From: JBFEUI01 sp041547565
Lineage (GTDB): Bacteria; Pseudomonadota; Gammaproteobacteria; Thiohalomonadales; Thiohalomonadaceae
Assembly: GCA_041547565.1 (NCBI GenBank)
Contig: JBFEUI010000041.1
Span: 1 to 21,997, forward strand
DNA length: 21,997 nucleotides
Direction of reading: 5' to 3'
In this document: piece by piece, positions 1 through 7,755 of the stretch
Layout: every line of letters starts with the position of its first letter
How positions within the stretch are numbered: the first letter of the stretch is position 1
Translations under genes and position numbers: made by a program
Notes under the pieces: model-generated
What the model was told of the DNA's origin: nothing
The model's input: only the letters and a program-made list of their open reading frames with translations
Databases searched by the model: none

Positions 1-77
1 CACCCTTCACCCTTCACCCTTCACCCTTCACCCTTCACCCTTCACCCTTCACCCTTCACCCTTCACCCTTCACCCTT
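1..77. repeat. Perfect heptanucleotide tandem array, (CACCCTT)x11
   Basis: Eleven uninterrupted, identical copies of CACCCTT run from the first base of the window to base 77. On the minus strand, the coding strand of glgP, the unit reads AAGGGTG. The last two T residues of the array are part of the glgP stop codon (TAA on the minus strand, bases 76-78), so the array begins at the stop codon and forms the immediate 3' flank of glgP. It starts at the very first base, so its true length is unknown, and the sequence may have been cut there because the repeat could not be assembled. A unit of seven outside the reading frame does not alter the protein. No function is visible. Confidence 0.97.
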
Positions 78-2589
78 AATCCCCCAACACCGGCTCGACC
101 CCCCAGATATTATTTGCATATTCATTGATTGTGCGGTCGGATGAAAACCGGCCCATATGCGCGACATTGAGAATCGCCTTGCGCTGCCATGCCATCGTAT
201 TCTGATAGAGTGCATCGACCTGCTCCTGGCATTCGATGTAGCTGCGGTAATCGGCCAGCAGCCGATACTGGTCGTCCTGTAACAGGCTGTCGATGATGGG
301 GCGGAAGCGTGCGGGTTCTTCGGGCGAAAAATAGCCTGCTCCGATCATGTCCAGTACTTCATGCAGTTCAGCGTCGTCGCGATAGTAATCGGCAGGGCGG
401 TAGCCTTCGTTCTGCAGTTGATTGAGCGACTCTACGGTATGTCCGAAGATAAAGATATTCTCTTCACCGACAGCCTGACGGATCTCGACATTGGCACCAT
501 CGAGGGTGCCGATGGTCAGGGCACCGTTGAGCGATAACTTCATGTTTCCTGTGCCGGAGGCCTCGGTTCCGGCAGTGGAGATTTGCTGTGACAGGTCGGC
601 TGCGGGAATAATGTCAGTGGCGGTGGTGACATCATAATTGGGGATAAAAACCAGTTTAAGCCGTTCCGCTATCAGTGGGTCGTGGTTGATGATGTCAGCG
701 ACATCGTTGATCAATTTGATGATCAGCTTTGCCATGGTGTATCCCGGTGCCGCCTTGCCCGCAATGATGATGGTTCGCGGGACACTGTGCTGTGCCGTGC
801 CGTGGCGGATACGGTTATACAGGGTGATGCAGTGGAGTACGTTGAGCAGCTGGCGCTTGTATTCATGGATGCGCTTGATCTGTACGTCGAACATCGACTC
901 CGGGTCGACAGCTAACCCAAGGTGATGCTGAATAAGTCCTGTGAGCCGCTGCTTGTTGGCCTGTTTGACTTGACGAAAGGCATCGATGAACTCAGCGTCA
1001 TCGCAGTACCCGGCAAGCTGTTCCAGGCGCTCGAGCCGGGTGATAAAGCCCTTGCCGAGTTTCGAGGTCAACAGCGCAGTCAGCTTCGGGTTGGCCTGGT
1101 TGAGCCACAGCCTGGGTGTGATGCCGTTGGTGACGTTAATAAACTTCCCCGGGAAGAAGGCATTGAAGTCAGGAAATATCTTCTCCTTCAGCAGGGTGGT
1201 ATGCAGGGCGGCGACCCCGTTAACCCGGTGGCTGCCGATGATGGCCAGGTGGGCCATGCGCACGCGCCGGCCGCTCTCCTCGTCGATGATGGAGAGGCGT
1301 TTCAGCAGTTCGACATCGCCGGGATGGCGGTGCATCAGTTCGGTGAGGAAGCGCTGATTTATTTCATAGATGATCTGCAGGTGGCGCGGGAACATCGACT
1401 CGAACAGCGCTACCGGCCAGGTTTCCAGTGCCTCGGGCAGCAGGGTGTGGTTGGTGTAGGAGAAGGTCTCGGTGGTGATGTCCCATGCCTGTTGCCAATC
1501 GATATGGTGGATATCGACCAGAATGCGCATCAACTCGGGAATGGCGATCGCAGGATGGGTGTCGTTCAGCTGAATGACCACCTTCTGTGGCAACAGCGCC
1601 AGGTCGTCGTGCTGTTTCAAAAAGCGGTAGAGAATGTCCTGCAGTGAGGCGCTGACAAAGAAGTACTGCTGCTTCAGCCGCAGTTCCCGGCCGGTCACGG
1701 TGCTGTCGCTGGGGTAGAGTACCTTGGAGAGGTTTTCCGAACTGGTTTTATCCTCCACGGCCTTGATGTAGTTGCCGGCATTGAAGTAGTGCAGGTCGAA
1801 GTCACGGCTTGCCTTGGCAGACCAAAGACGCATGTTGTTCACGGTCGGGACACCGTAACCGGGGACCGGGGTATCGTAGGCCATGGCCATGACCTCTTCG
1901 GTGTCGATCCAGTGGTAGCGCAGTGTACCGTCCTCTGTTGGATAATGGACAACCCGACCGAAGAATTTCACCTGGTACAGTACCTCCGGGCGTGGGAATT
2001 CCCAGGGATTGGCATAACGCAGCCAGTTATCCGGTTGTTCGACCTGCTGACCGTTTTCTATCTGCTGGCGGAACATGCCGTACTCGTAGCGAATGCCGTA
2101 ACCGTAACCCGGCAGTCGCAGGGTGGCCATCGAATCGAGGAAGCAGGCGGCAAGGCGCCCCAAACCCCCGTTTCCCAGTGCGGCGTCAAACTCCAGTTCT
2201 TCCATCTGATCGAGGTCGAGCCCCATCTCGGTCAGCGCCTGTTCCGCCTCTTCAGCGAATCCCAGGTTGAGCAGGCTGTTGCGCAGGGTACGGCCGATGA
2301 GAAATTCCAGCGACAGGTAATAGACCCGTTTGGCGTCCTTGCGATAGTAATTGCGCATGGTCTCCATCCAGCGCTCGATGAGGCGATCCCGTACCATGTA
2401 GGCGGTGGCGTGATACCAGTCACGCTCTGTAGCCGTGTAGTTGTCCTTGCCCACGGTGTAGATCATGCGGTTGGCCAGCGACTGCTTGATGGAGGGGGCA
2501 TCGTGCCCCTCATAGTCATATTGCAGGCGGTAGTTGCGGTGCTTCACTGTCATAAGTATTGGTTCTGGTTTTCTCTCTTCTGTAAGCAT
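76..2589 (-). CDS. glgP: Glycogen/maltodextrin phosphorylase
   Basis: GlgP removes glucose units from alpha-1,4-glucan ends by phosphorolysis, giving glucose-1-phosphate in the cytoplasm. The protein of 837 residues matches the GT35 phosphorylase family over its whole length. The N-terminal domain carries YYLSLEFLIGR (about 90-100) and the glycine-rich GNGGLGRLAACFLDS (139-153). The C-terminal domain carries DVQIKRIHEYKRQ (568-580) and the pyridoxal-phosphate site EASGTGNMK with the lysine at about 684. E. coli GlgP has 815 residues. The extra length is at the N-terminus, so the second Met (residue 13, codon at 2551-2553) is an alternative start. The first Met has a weak AAGG upstream and the second has no better site. 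No other glycogen gene lies in the window. The stop codon overlaps the heptamer array. Confidence 0.96.
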   Translation of the reverse strand: MLTEERKPEPILMTVKHRNYRLQYDYEGHDAPSIKQSLANRMIYTVGKDNYTATERDWYHATAYMVRDRLIERWMETMRNYYRKDAKRVYYLSLEFLIGRTLRNSLLNLGFAEEAEQALTEMGLDLDQMEELEFDAALGNGGLGRLAACFLDSMATLRLPGYGYGIRYEYGMFRQQIENGQQVEQPDNWLRYANPWEFPRPEVLYQVKFFGRVVHYPTEDGTLRYHWIDTEEVMAMAYDTPVPGYGVPTVNNMRLWSAKASRDFDLHYFNAGNYIKAVEDKTSSENLSKVLYPSDSTVTGRELRLKQQYFFVSASLQDILYRFLKQHDDLALLPQKVVIQLNDTHPAIAIPELMRILVDIHHIDWQQAWDITTETFSYTNHTLLPEALETWPVALFESMFPRHLQIIYEINQRFLTELMHRHPGDVELLKRLSIIDEESGRRVRMAHLAIIGSHRVNGVAALHTTLLKEKIFPDFNAFFPGKFINVTNGITPRLWLNQANPKLTALLTSKLGKGFITRLERLEQLAGYCDDAEFIDAFRQVKQANKQRLTGLIQHHLGLAVDPESMFDVQIKRIHEYKRQLLNVLHCITLYNRIRHGTAQHSVPRTIIIAGKAAPGYTMAKLIIKLINDVADIINHDPLIAERLKLVFIPNYDVTTATDIIPAADLSQQISTAGTEASGTGNMKLSLNGALTIGTLDGANVEIRQAVGEENIFIFGHTVESLNQLQNEGYRPADYYRDDAELHEVLDMIGAGYFSPEEPARFRPIIDSLLQDDQYRLLADYRSYIECQEQVDALYQNTMAWQRKAILNVAHMGRFSSDRTINEYANNIWGVEPVLGD

Positions 2590-2623
2590 AGACCAGCCTT
2601 TTCCGATGCCGGCAATAGACGGG

Positions 2624-2652
2624 ACTATTCTTGGTTAACCGATGGATGTAAA
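2624..2652 (-). promoter_or_regulatory. Candidate sigma-70 promoter of glgP
   Basis: On the minus strand a -35 hexamer TTTACA (bases 2647-2652) is followed, after exactly 17 bases, by AATAGT (2624-2629). They match the sigma-70 consensus at 5 of 6 and 4 of 6 positions. The -10 lies about 35 bases before the first glgP Met codon. This is a pattern match only, and the -10 is weak. Confidence 0.35.
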
Positions 2653-2893
2653 GGCAATGGTAGGTTGTGATGTCCAATCGACCTACGCCCATGATATTGA
2701 TGCCATGCGTGCCGCTGGCAGCGAGCGCTCCCATGGCCGCCCGTATCAGTCCAAGTGGGATGATGTGGGAGGCCTTTTTCGGTGAATAGGGTTTGCAGGC
2801 GACGTTGAATAACGGCCCCAGGCCTGGAACGCGTGCCTGGGACACGGTAGTCTGCCTGCTGCACCGCTAACCGTATCCTGTTGCGGGAGGGGC

Positions 2894-2922
2894 TTGCCGG
2901 AGCCGGCGCTTTTACGTATGAT
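2894..2922 (+). promoter_or_regulatory. Candidate sigma-70 promoter of rpmE
   Basis: TTGCCG (2894-2899) and TATGAT (2917-2922) are separated by exactly 17 bases, a good sigma-70 match (4 of 6 and 5 of 6). The spacer begins within a small GC inverted repeat, GCCGG-AG-CCGGC. Transcription would start near 2929, giving a leader of about 70 nucleotides before the rpmE start codon. That is long enough for a translational control site, but I cannot identify one. Confidence 0.6.
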
Positions 2923-2998
2923 CGCGCGTTCCATTAGGGTATGCGGTGCCTGGTATGTGATCGGGTAGCGGCATACAGTGAAAGATGAGGCTTTGACC

Positions 2999-3205
2999 AT
3001 GAAACCCGATATCCACCCCGAATACAGTGACATCAAGGTTAGCTGCAGCTGCGGTAATACCTTCCAGACCCGTTCCACCGCGGGCCACGACCTGACCCTG
3101 GATGTGTGCTCTGCCTGCCACCCCTTCTTCACCGGCAAGCAGAAGATTGTTGATACCGCCGGTCGTGTCGACAAGTTCCGTCAGAAGTACGGCATGAAAA
3201 AATAA
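2999..3205 (+). CDS. rpmE: 50S ribosomal protein L31, zinc-binding type
   Basis: L31 is a small protein of the large ribosomal subunit that bridges to the 30S head. The 68-residue protein begins MKPDIHPEY and contains the family signature DLTLDVCSACHPFFTGKQ. All four zinc ligands are present, Cys16, Cys18, Cys37 and Cys40, so this is the C+ (zinc-containing) form rather than the zinc-independent paralogue. I chose ATG 2999 over the upstream in-frame GTG at 2978, because GATGAGG at 2984-2990 sits 8 bases before it and the N-terminus then aligns with E. coli L31. Four bases separate the stop from the GTG of the nuclease gene, and a terminator-like hairpin follows. Confidence 0.97.
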   Translation: MKPDIHPEYSDIKVSCSCGNTFQTRSTAGHDLTLDVCSACHPFFTGKQKIVDTAGRVDKFRQKYGMKK

Positions 3206-3209
3206 TCCC

Positions 3210-4013
3210 GTGGCTGACAGGCTGCATCGCAAAGGGGCGTACCGCAAGGGCGCCCCTTTGTTGTTTATGGGACTGTGGGTCCTGTGTGTCGGGGTGGCAT
3301 GGGCGGCGCCCCGCTGCCCGGTGGACCGGATTGATGAGCAGGTAGTGGTCGCCCATGTGTATGACGGGGATACCGTGCGCCTGGCGGACGGACGCAAGCT
3401 GCGCTTTATCGGTATCAACACGCCGGAACGGGCCCGCGAGGAGCGGCCCGCCGAGCCCCTCGCCGATGAGGCGACGCGCGCCGTTGAGCGGATGCTGCAA
3501 CACCATGGCTACCGGCTCGGTCTGCGCCATGACAGGGAGGGGCATGACCGCTATGGTCGCCTGCTGGCACACCCCTACCTGCCCGATGGCCACAGTCTGA
3601 ATGTCGGTCTGCTCCAGCGGGGGCTGGCCGCCGCGCTGGTGGTACCGCCCAACGAGTGGAACCAGAAGTGCTACTTCGATGTTGAGCGTGCGGCGCGCAG
3701 GGACGGCGAGGGTATCTGGGGGCAGGAGCACTTTCGCCCCCTGGCCAGTCGTGATGTGGGCCGCGATGTGCGCGGTTTTCGATTTGTAAGCGGCCGGGTG
3801 GTACGTATCGGCCGCAGCCGCAAGTCGCTCTGGCTTAACCTGGAGGGCAATGTCGCGTTACGCATACCCCGGTCGAATCTGGAACGGTTTAGCGAATATG
3901 CGCCTGACTCGCTGAAGGGCAGACGAGTGGTTGCCCGTGGCTGGGTGAACTACCATAAGGGACAGTCGGTGATCACCCTGCGTCATCCGGCCTCTCTGGA
4001 AATACTGAAGTGA
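3210..4013 (+). CDS. Exported staphylococcal-nuclease-type (SNase) thermonuclease homologue
   Basis: This is a Ca-dependent-type nuclease of the SNase (TNase) family, 267 residues from GTG 3210. Residues 13-33 form a plausible signal peptide: a basic start (RKGAYRKGA), a hydrophobic core and an AWA-A cleavage site, so a periplasmic or secreted location is inferred. The SNase domain shows YDGDT (51-55), Arg65, Glu73 of TPE and Arg117 of DRYGR, equivalent to the known catalytic residues. The Asp40-equivalent metal ligand is Asn70. Residues 190-267 add a beta-rich, OB-like tail. No Shine-Dalgarno precedes the GTG, so coupling to rpmE is likely. ATG 3267 is an alternative start, but it would remove the charged part of the signal peptide. 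The stop overlaps the next gene's start. Confidence 0.85.
   Translation: MADRLHRKGAYRKGAPLLFMGLWVLCVGVAWAAPRCPVDRIDEQVVVAHVYDGDTVRLADGRKLRFIGINTPERAREERPAEPLADEATRAVERMLQHHGYRLGLRHDREGHDRYGRLLAHPYLPDGHSLNVGLLQRGLAAALVVPPNEWNQKCYFDVERAARRDGEGIWGQEHFRPLASRDVGRDVRGFRFVSGRVVRIGRSRKSLWLNLEGNVALRIPRSNLERFSEYAPDSLKGRRVVARGWVNYHKGQSVITLRHPASLEILK
3231..3260 (+). terminator. Terminator-like hairpin after rpmE, inside the nuclease start region
   Basis: AAAGGGGCG (3231-3239) pairs perfectly with CGCCCCTTT (3251-3259), and a further C-G pair (3230/3260) makes a 10-bp GC-rich stem with an 11-base loop. It is followed by TTGTTTAT, a broken U-tract. Its position, 25 bases after the rpmE stop, suits a Rho-independent terminator or attenuator. 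However, it lies in codons 8-17 of the nuclease frame if that frame starts at GTG 3210. The broken U-tract suggests partial rather than full termination. Confidence 0.55.
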
Positions 4014-5503
4014 TGGAAAACATAGTGCGTAACCTGCTTTACCCCCTTGTTTTGAGTGGCGCTCTTGGCCTTGTTTCCGCGCTGTCCGGTTGTGCCACCA
4101 ACCCGGTCAGTGGCGGCAGCGATTTTGTGCTGATGTCCGAACAGCAGGAGCTTGCGCTGGGCCGCAAGGAACACCCGAATATCGTTAAAAAGTACGGTGC
4201 CTATGACGATGCCGCGCTGAAACAATATGTGCAGCGCATCGGCAGGCAGGTGGCGGCCAAGAGCCACCGCGGCCATCTGAAGTTTCGCTTTACCCTGCTC
4301 GACAGCAACGAGGTGAACGCCTTTGCCTTGCCCGGGGGCTATATCTACATTACCCGTGGCCTGTTGGCCTATCTCAATTCCGAGGCCGAACTGGCAGCGG
4401 TGCTGGGCCATGAAATCGGCCATGTCACCGCCCGCCACAGCGTACGCCAGCTCAGTGCCGCCTCGGCCACGCAGATCGGCATGAACATCGGCGCCATCTT
4501 TCTCCCCGAACTGCGCAGCCAGGCTGCACAGGATCTTCTCGGTACCCTCGGCACCGCGCTCATCCGCGGCTACGGCCGCGACCATGAGCTGGAGGCGGAC
4601 CGGTTGGGGGCGGAGTACCTGGCGCGCAGCGGCTACGACAGCAACGCCATGATCGGGGTGATACGGGTACTGAAAAACCAGGAGCTGTTTGAGCAGCAGC
4701 GGGCCCGGGAAGAGAACAGGCAGCCGCGGGTCTACCACGGCGTCTTTGCCACCCATCCCGATAACGATACGCGCCTGCAGCAGGTGGTGGCCGAGGCGAA
4801 AAAATTCGATGGACGTCGGGTTACGCGGCCTGCCAACCGCGAGGGCATGCTCAAGCTGCAGGATGGCCTGGTCTTCGGCAACAGTGCCAGGGAGGGAATG
4901 ATTCATGACAACGCCTTCTACCACCGTGACCTGGGGATTGCGATGCAATTTCCGACCGGCTGGACGCTGCATAATCTGAGTGAGCGTCTGGTGGCTGAGG
5001 CGAAAGACGAGCAGGCGCGTTTTGAGCTGGCGCTGGGGAAGAAGCCGCAAAAGGGAACGCCGAAGAGTGCATTGTTAAAGCATTTCAAGATCGAGTCGCT
5101 GGAGCAGGGGGAGGGGCTCAATCACCATGGGCTTCAGGGCTATACCGGCGTGACATGGTTGCGGCTGGGTCTCAGCCGGTTGCGCGGGCGTATCGGAGTG
5201 ATCTTCAAGGACGACCACGCTTTTTATTTTGCCGCCGTTGCCAGGGATGAGAAGCAGTTTGAAAAATTCGACGCGAAGTTTGTAAAAACGGCAAGCAGCC
5301 TCCATCCAATAAAAGAGGATGAAAGGCCCCTGGCCGAACCGCAACGCATCAAACTGGTGAAGGTGAAACAGGGGGAGCATTTTGCCGAGCTGGCAAGGCG
5401 TACGTCGCTCAAACACCATGCCGAAGAACACCTGCGGTTACTCAATGACAAGTACCCCAAGGGTGAACCGGTGCCCGGTAACTGGATAAAGATTGTGAAG
5501 TGA
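4013..5503 (+). CDS. M48 family metalloprotease, predicted lipoprotein
   Basis: This is a zinc peptidase of the M48 family related to periplasmic BepA/LoiP-type proteases, 496 residues. A lipoprotein signal ends in the lipobox LSGC with Cys27. The catalytic site is HEIGH (His133, Glu134, His137), and the third ligand is Glu192 in HELEAD with Asp196. A central segment NAFALPGGYIYI (103-114) is typical of the family. Residues from about 300 to 496 form a long C-terminal extension that I do not recognise with certainty. Its last 50 residues (KVKQGEHF, then P-G-W-IKIV) resemble a LysM-like module seen in some M48 proteins. The ATG overlaps the nuclease stop (TGATG); an in-frame GTG lies one codon upstream. 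Outer-membrane protein quality control is inferred from the family, not shown here. Confidence 0.88.
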   Translation: MENIVRNLLYPLVLSGALGLVSALSGCATNPVSGGSDFVLMSEQQELALGRKEHPNIVKKYGAYDDAALKQYVQRIGRQVAAKSHRGHLKFRFTLLDSNEVNAFALPGGYIYITRGLLAYLNSEAELAAVLGHEIGHVTARHSVRQLSAASATQIGMNIGAIFLPELRSQAAQDLLGTLGTALIRGYGRDHELEADRLGAEYLARSGYDSNAMIGVIRVLKNQELFEQQRAREENRQPRVYHGVFATHPDNDTRLQQVVAEAKKFDGRRVTRPANREGMLKLQDGLVFGNSAREGMIHDNAFYHRDLGIAMQFPTGWTLHNLSERLVAEAKDEQARFELALGKKPQKGTPKSALLKHFKIESLEQGEGLNHHGLQGYTGVTWLRLGLSRLRGRIGVIFKDDHAFYFAAVARDEKQFEKFDAKFVKTASSLHPIKEDERPLAEPQRIKLVKVKQGEHFAELARRTSLKHHAEEHLRLLNDKYPKGEPVPGNWIKIVK

Positions 5504-5518
5504 ACGAGTCATTGATTG

Positions 5519-6778
5519 ATGAGCGACGAGACAAAAGCGAGAGAATTTGAGCGCAAGGCGCTCGAATACCATGCCCAGCCGGTGCCGGGCAAGGTCACCA
5601 CAGAGATCACCAAGCCGTGTGAAACCCAGTACGATTTGAGTCTGGCCTATACCCCGGGTGTCGCCGCGCCGGTACGGGCCATTGTTGCCGACCCCAATGA
5701 AGCCTGCAGCTACACCAACAAGGGCAACCTGGTTGCCGTTATCACCGATGGTTCGGCGGTGCTGGGCCTGGGCAATACCGGGCCGCTGGCAAGCAAACCG
5801 GTAATGGAGGGGAAGGGGGTGCTGTTCAAGCGCTTTGCCGGTATTGATGTGTTCGATATTGAGGTGGCGGCTGAGAGCCCGGAGGCGTTTATCGACACGG
5901 TAGCGCGTATCGCGCCCGGCTTTGGCGGCATCAACCTGGAGGACATTGCAGCCCCCCACTGCTTTGAGATAGAGCAAGCGCTGATGGAGCGGCTGGATAT
6001 CCCCGTGTTCCATGACGACCAGCACGGTACGGCCATTATCACCGCTGCCGGCATCCTCAACGCACTTGAACTGCAGGGTAAATCACCTGAAGCGGTTCGC
6101 GTGGTCTGTCTTGGCGCCGGTGCCGCGGCGATCGCCTCCATGCGCCTGCTGGTATCTCTCGGTATTCGCAAGAGCAACATCTACATGGTTGACCGCCAGG
6201 GGGTGATACACAGCGGCCGGCACGATCTCAATCCCTACAAGTTTGCTTTTGCCCTGGACACGGAACTGCGCACCCTGGAGCAGGCCATTGTCGGGGCGGA
6301 TGTCTTTATCGGCCTGTCGGGTCCCAACCTTATGAGCGCGTCGATGCTTGCATCCATGGCTGAGCGGCCGGTGGTGTTCGCGCTGTCCAATCCCGACCCG
6401 GAGATTGCCCCGGAGCTTGCACACAGCGTACGTGATGACCTCGTGATGGCCACCGGGCGCAGTGACTACCCCAACCAGGTCAACAACGTGCTGGGCTTCC
6501 CCTATATCTTTCGCGGTGCGCTCGACGTGTCGGCCAGCTGTATCAACAATGCGATGCAGGTTGCGGCGGTGGAGGCGTTGCGCAAGCTTACCCATGAGCC
6601 GGTTGTGAATTCCGTACTTGATGCCTATGGTTTGGAGAGTATGGGCTTTGGCCCGGACTACATCATTCCCAAGCCGCTTGACCCGCGCCTGCTGACCTAT
6701 ATCCCGGCCGCGGTGGCGCGGGCGGCAGTGGACAGCGGTGTAGCCCGCAGGCCCTATCCTGAACACTATCCCCGATAA
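5519..6778 (+). CDS. maeB: Malic enzyme, short MaeB-type without phosphotransacetylase domain
   Basis: This enzyme decarboxylates malate to pyruvate with reduction of NAD(P), in the cytoplasm. The 419 residues cover the malic domain and the NAD-binding domain: catalytic Tyr44 in AYTPGVAAPV, catalytic Lys99 in GKGVLFKRFAGID, metal ligands Glu141-Asp142 and Asp166-Asp167 (HDDQHG), and a Rossmann motif GAGAAA at about 199. E. coli MaeB has about 759 residues with a C-terminal phosphotransacetylase-like regulatory domain. That domain is absent here, and the frame ends cleanly without sign of truncation. I chose ATG 5519, with an in-frame TTG one codon upstream. The gene begins 15 bases after the protease gene and ends 36 bases before mdh. 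I cannot decide between NAD and NADP preference. Confidence 0.93.
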   Translation: MSDETKAREFERKALEYHAQPVPGKVTTEITKPCETQYDLSLAYTPGVAAPVRAIVADPNEACSYTNKGNLVAVITDGSAVLGLGNTGPLASKPVMEGKGVLFKRFAGIDVFDIEVAAESPEAFIDTVARIAPGFGGINLEDIAAPHCFEIEQALMERLDIPVFHDDQHGTAIITAAGILNALELQGKSPEAVRVVCLGAGAAAIASMRLLVSLGIRKSNIYMVDRQGVIHSGRHDLNPYKFAFALDTELRTLEQAIVGADVFIGLSGPNLMSASMLASMAERPVVFALSNPDPEIAPELAHSVRDDLVMATGRSDYPNQVNNVLGFPYIFRGALDVSASCINNAMQVAAVEALRKLTHEPVVNSVLDAYGLESMGFGPDYIIPKPLDPRLLTYIPAAVARAAVDSGVARRPYPEHYPR

Positions 6779-6802
6779 AATTACGAACAACAGGGGGATG
6801 AC

Positions 6803-6810
6803 GAGGAGGA
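6803..6810 (+). promoter_or_regulatory. Strong ribosome binding site of mdh
   Basis: GAGGAGGA lies four bases before the ATG at 6815. It is the best Shine-Dalgarno in the nuclease-to-mdh run and fixes the mdh start codon. Confidence 0.85.
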
Positions 6811-6814
6811 TGCC

Positions 6815-7735
6815 ATGGAGAAGATAGCGATTGTCGGCGCAGGCCGCGTGGGCGAGGCGTGTGCCCAGTTGCTGGCGATAAAGGAATTGGCGCGTGAGGT
6901 GGTGCTGGTGGATATCCGCGAAGGGGCGGCCGAGGGGGCGGCGCTGGATATACAGGAGACGGCCAGCCTGTTCGACTTTGACACCCGTCTGCTAGGCAGT
7001 GAGAAGCCGGATATTATGGGCGATGCGCAAATTGTGGTGGTGACGGCGGGCATTCCACGAAAACCAGGTATGTCGCGCTCGGACGTGCTTGATACCAACG
7101 TTCGCATCATCGATTCGGTAGTGGCCGATGTGCAGCGCCTGGCACCGGAGGCGATGCTGCTGCTGGTCTCCAATCCGGTTGATGTGCTGACCTACAGGGC
7201 ATGGCAGCAAACGGGGTGGGAACGCTCCAGGGTGTTCGGACTTTCCGGGGCGCTGGATGCGGCACGCATGGCGGCATTTATTGCGCTGGAAAGCGGTTTT
7301 GCCGCCCAGGATATCTCGGCGATGGTGCTGGGAGGGCATGGGGATGCAATGGTGCCATTGTCGCGCTACACCACGATACGGGGAATACCCGTAGGGCAGT
7401 TCATTGAGCATGAGGCGATGGAACGCATTATCCAGCGTACCCGCCAGGGCGGTGCCGAGATCCTTGCCCTGCGAAAAACCAGCAGCGCCTACGATGCACC
7501 GGCTGCCGCGATCACGGAGATGCTGGATGCCATCGCCAATGACCGGCGCAGCATTATTCCCAGTGTCGCGGTGCTGGACGGTGAATACGGGCAGCGTGAT
7601 ATCGCGCTGGGCGTCCCTGCTGTGCTGGGAAGAAATGGTGTGGAGCAGGTGGTGGATCTACCCCTGGATGCTGATGAACGGGCGGCATTTGAGCGCTCTG
7701 CCGCAGGGGTGCGGGAGGATATCAGCAGCCTCTAG
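6815..7735 (+). CDS. mdh: Malate dehydrogenase, LDH-like type
   Basis: This NAD-dependent enzyme interconverts malate and oxaloacetate. The 306 residues show the Rossmann motif GAGRVG (8-13) and Asp33 after the second strand, which favours NAD over NADP. The substrate loop IPRKPGMSR has Arg82 and Arg88. Arg at the specificity position, where lactate dehydrogenases have Gln, points to malate. Asp148 and Arg151 lie in SGALDAARM, and the catalytic histidine is His175 in GGHGD. It belongs to the shorter LDH-like MDH branch rather than the E. coli Mdh branch. It follows the malic enzyme closely, so both may be co-transcribed and share malate as substrate. It is convergent with the minus-strand gene ending at 7756, leaving only 20 bases between stops. 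Confidence 0.93.
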   Translation: MEKIAIVGAGRVGEACAQLLAIKELAREVVLVDIREGAAEGAALDIQETASLFDFDTRLLGSEKPDIMGDAQIVVVTAGIPRKPGMSRSDVLDTNVRIIDSVVADVQRLAPEAMLLLVSNPVDVLTYRAWQQTGWERSRVFGLSGALDAARMAAFIALESGFAAQDISAMVLGGHGDAMVPLSRYTTIRGIPVGQFIEHEAMERIIQRTRQGGAEILALRKTSSAYDAPAAAITEMLDAIANDRRSIIPSVAVLDGEYGQRDIALGVPAVLGRNGVEQVVDLPLDADERAAFERSAAGVREDISSL

Positions 7736-7755
7736 CGGTCAACCGCAGGCACACG

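Larger units (their letters stand above)
2590..2998. other. Intergenic region between glgP and rpmE, no gene seen
   Basis: This 409-base stretch separates the divergent glgP and rpmE genes. It holds the candidate promoters of both, listed separately. An inverted repeat CCCAGGC / GCCTGGG (2817-2823 with 2835-2841, 11-base loop) lacks a T-run, so it is not a convincing terminator. Short open frames exist on both strands, for example a 47-codon frame from ATG at 2642 and minus-strand frames through 2625-2864. None has a ribosome binding site or a recognisable product. Confidence 0.7.

Noticed and set aside
1..77. CRISPR array
   Set aside because: The 7-base units are contiguous with no spacers, so this is a simple tandem repeat.
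922..2670. Long plus-strand open frames opposite glgP (up to 293 codons)
   Set aside because: They lie wholly or mostly antisense to a full-length, clearly recognisable phosphorylase, and their products resemble no family. They reflect codon bias of the GC-rich gene.
2817..2841. Terminator in the glgP-rpmE gap
   Set aside because: The 7-bp stem has an 11-base loop and no U-tract, and neither neighbouring gene ends there.
2516..3174. Minus-strand frames of 79-142 codons in and around the glgP-rpmE gap
   Set aside because: They overlap rpmE or glgP, lack ribosome binding sites and have no recognisable sequence.
3983..5050. 355-codon minus-strand frame opposite the M48 protease
   Set aside because: Antisense shadow of a gene with an intact lipobox and zinc site. 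No recognisable product or ribosome binding site.
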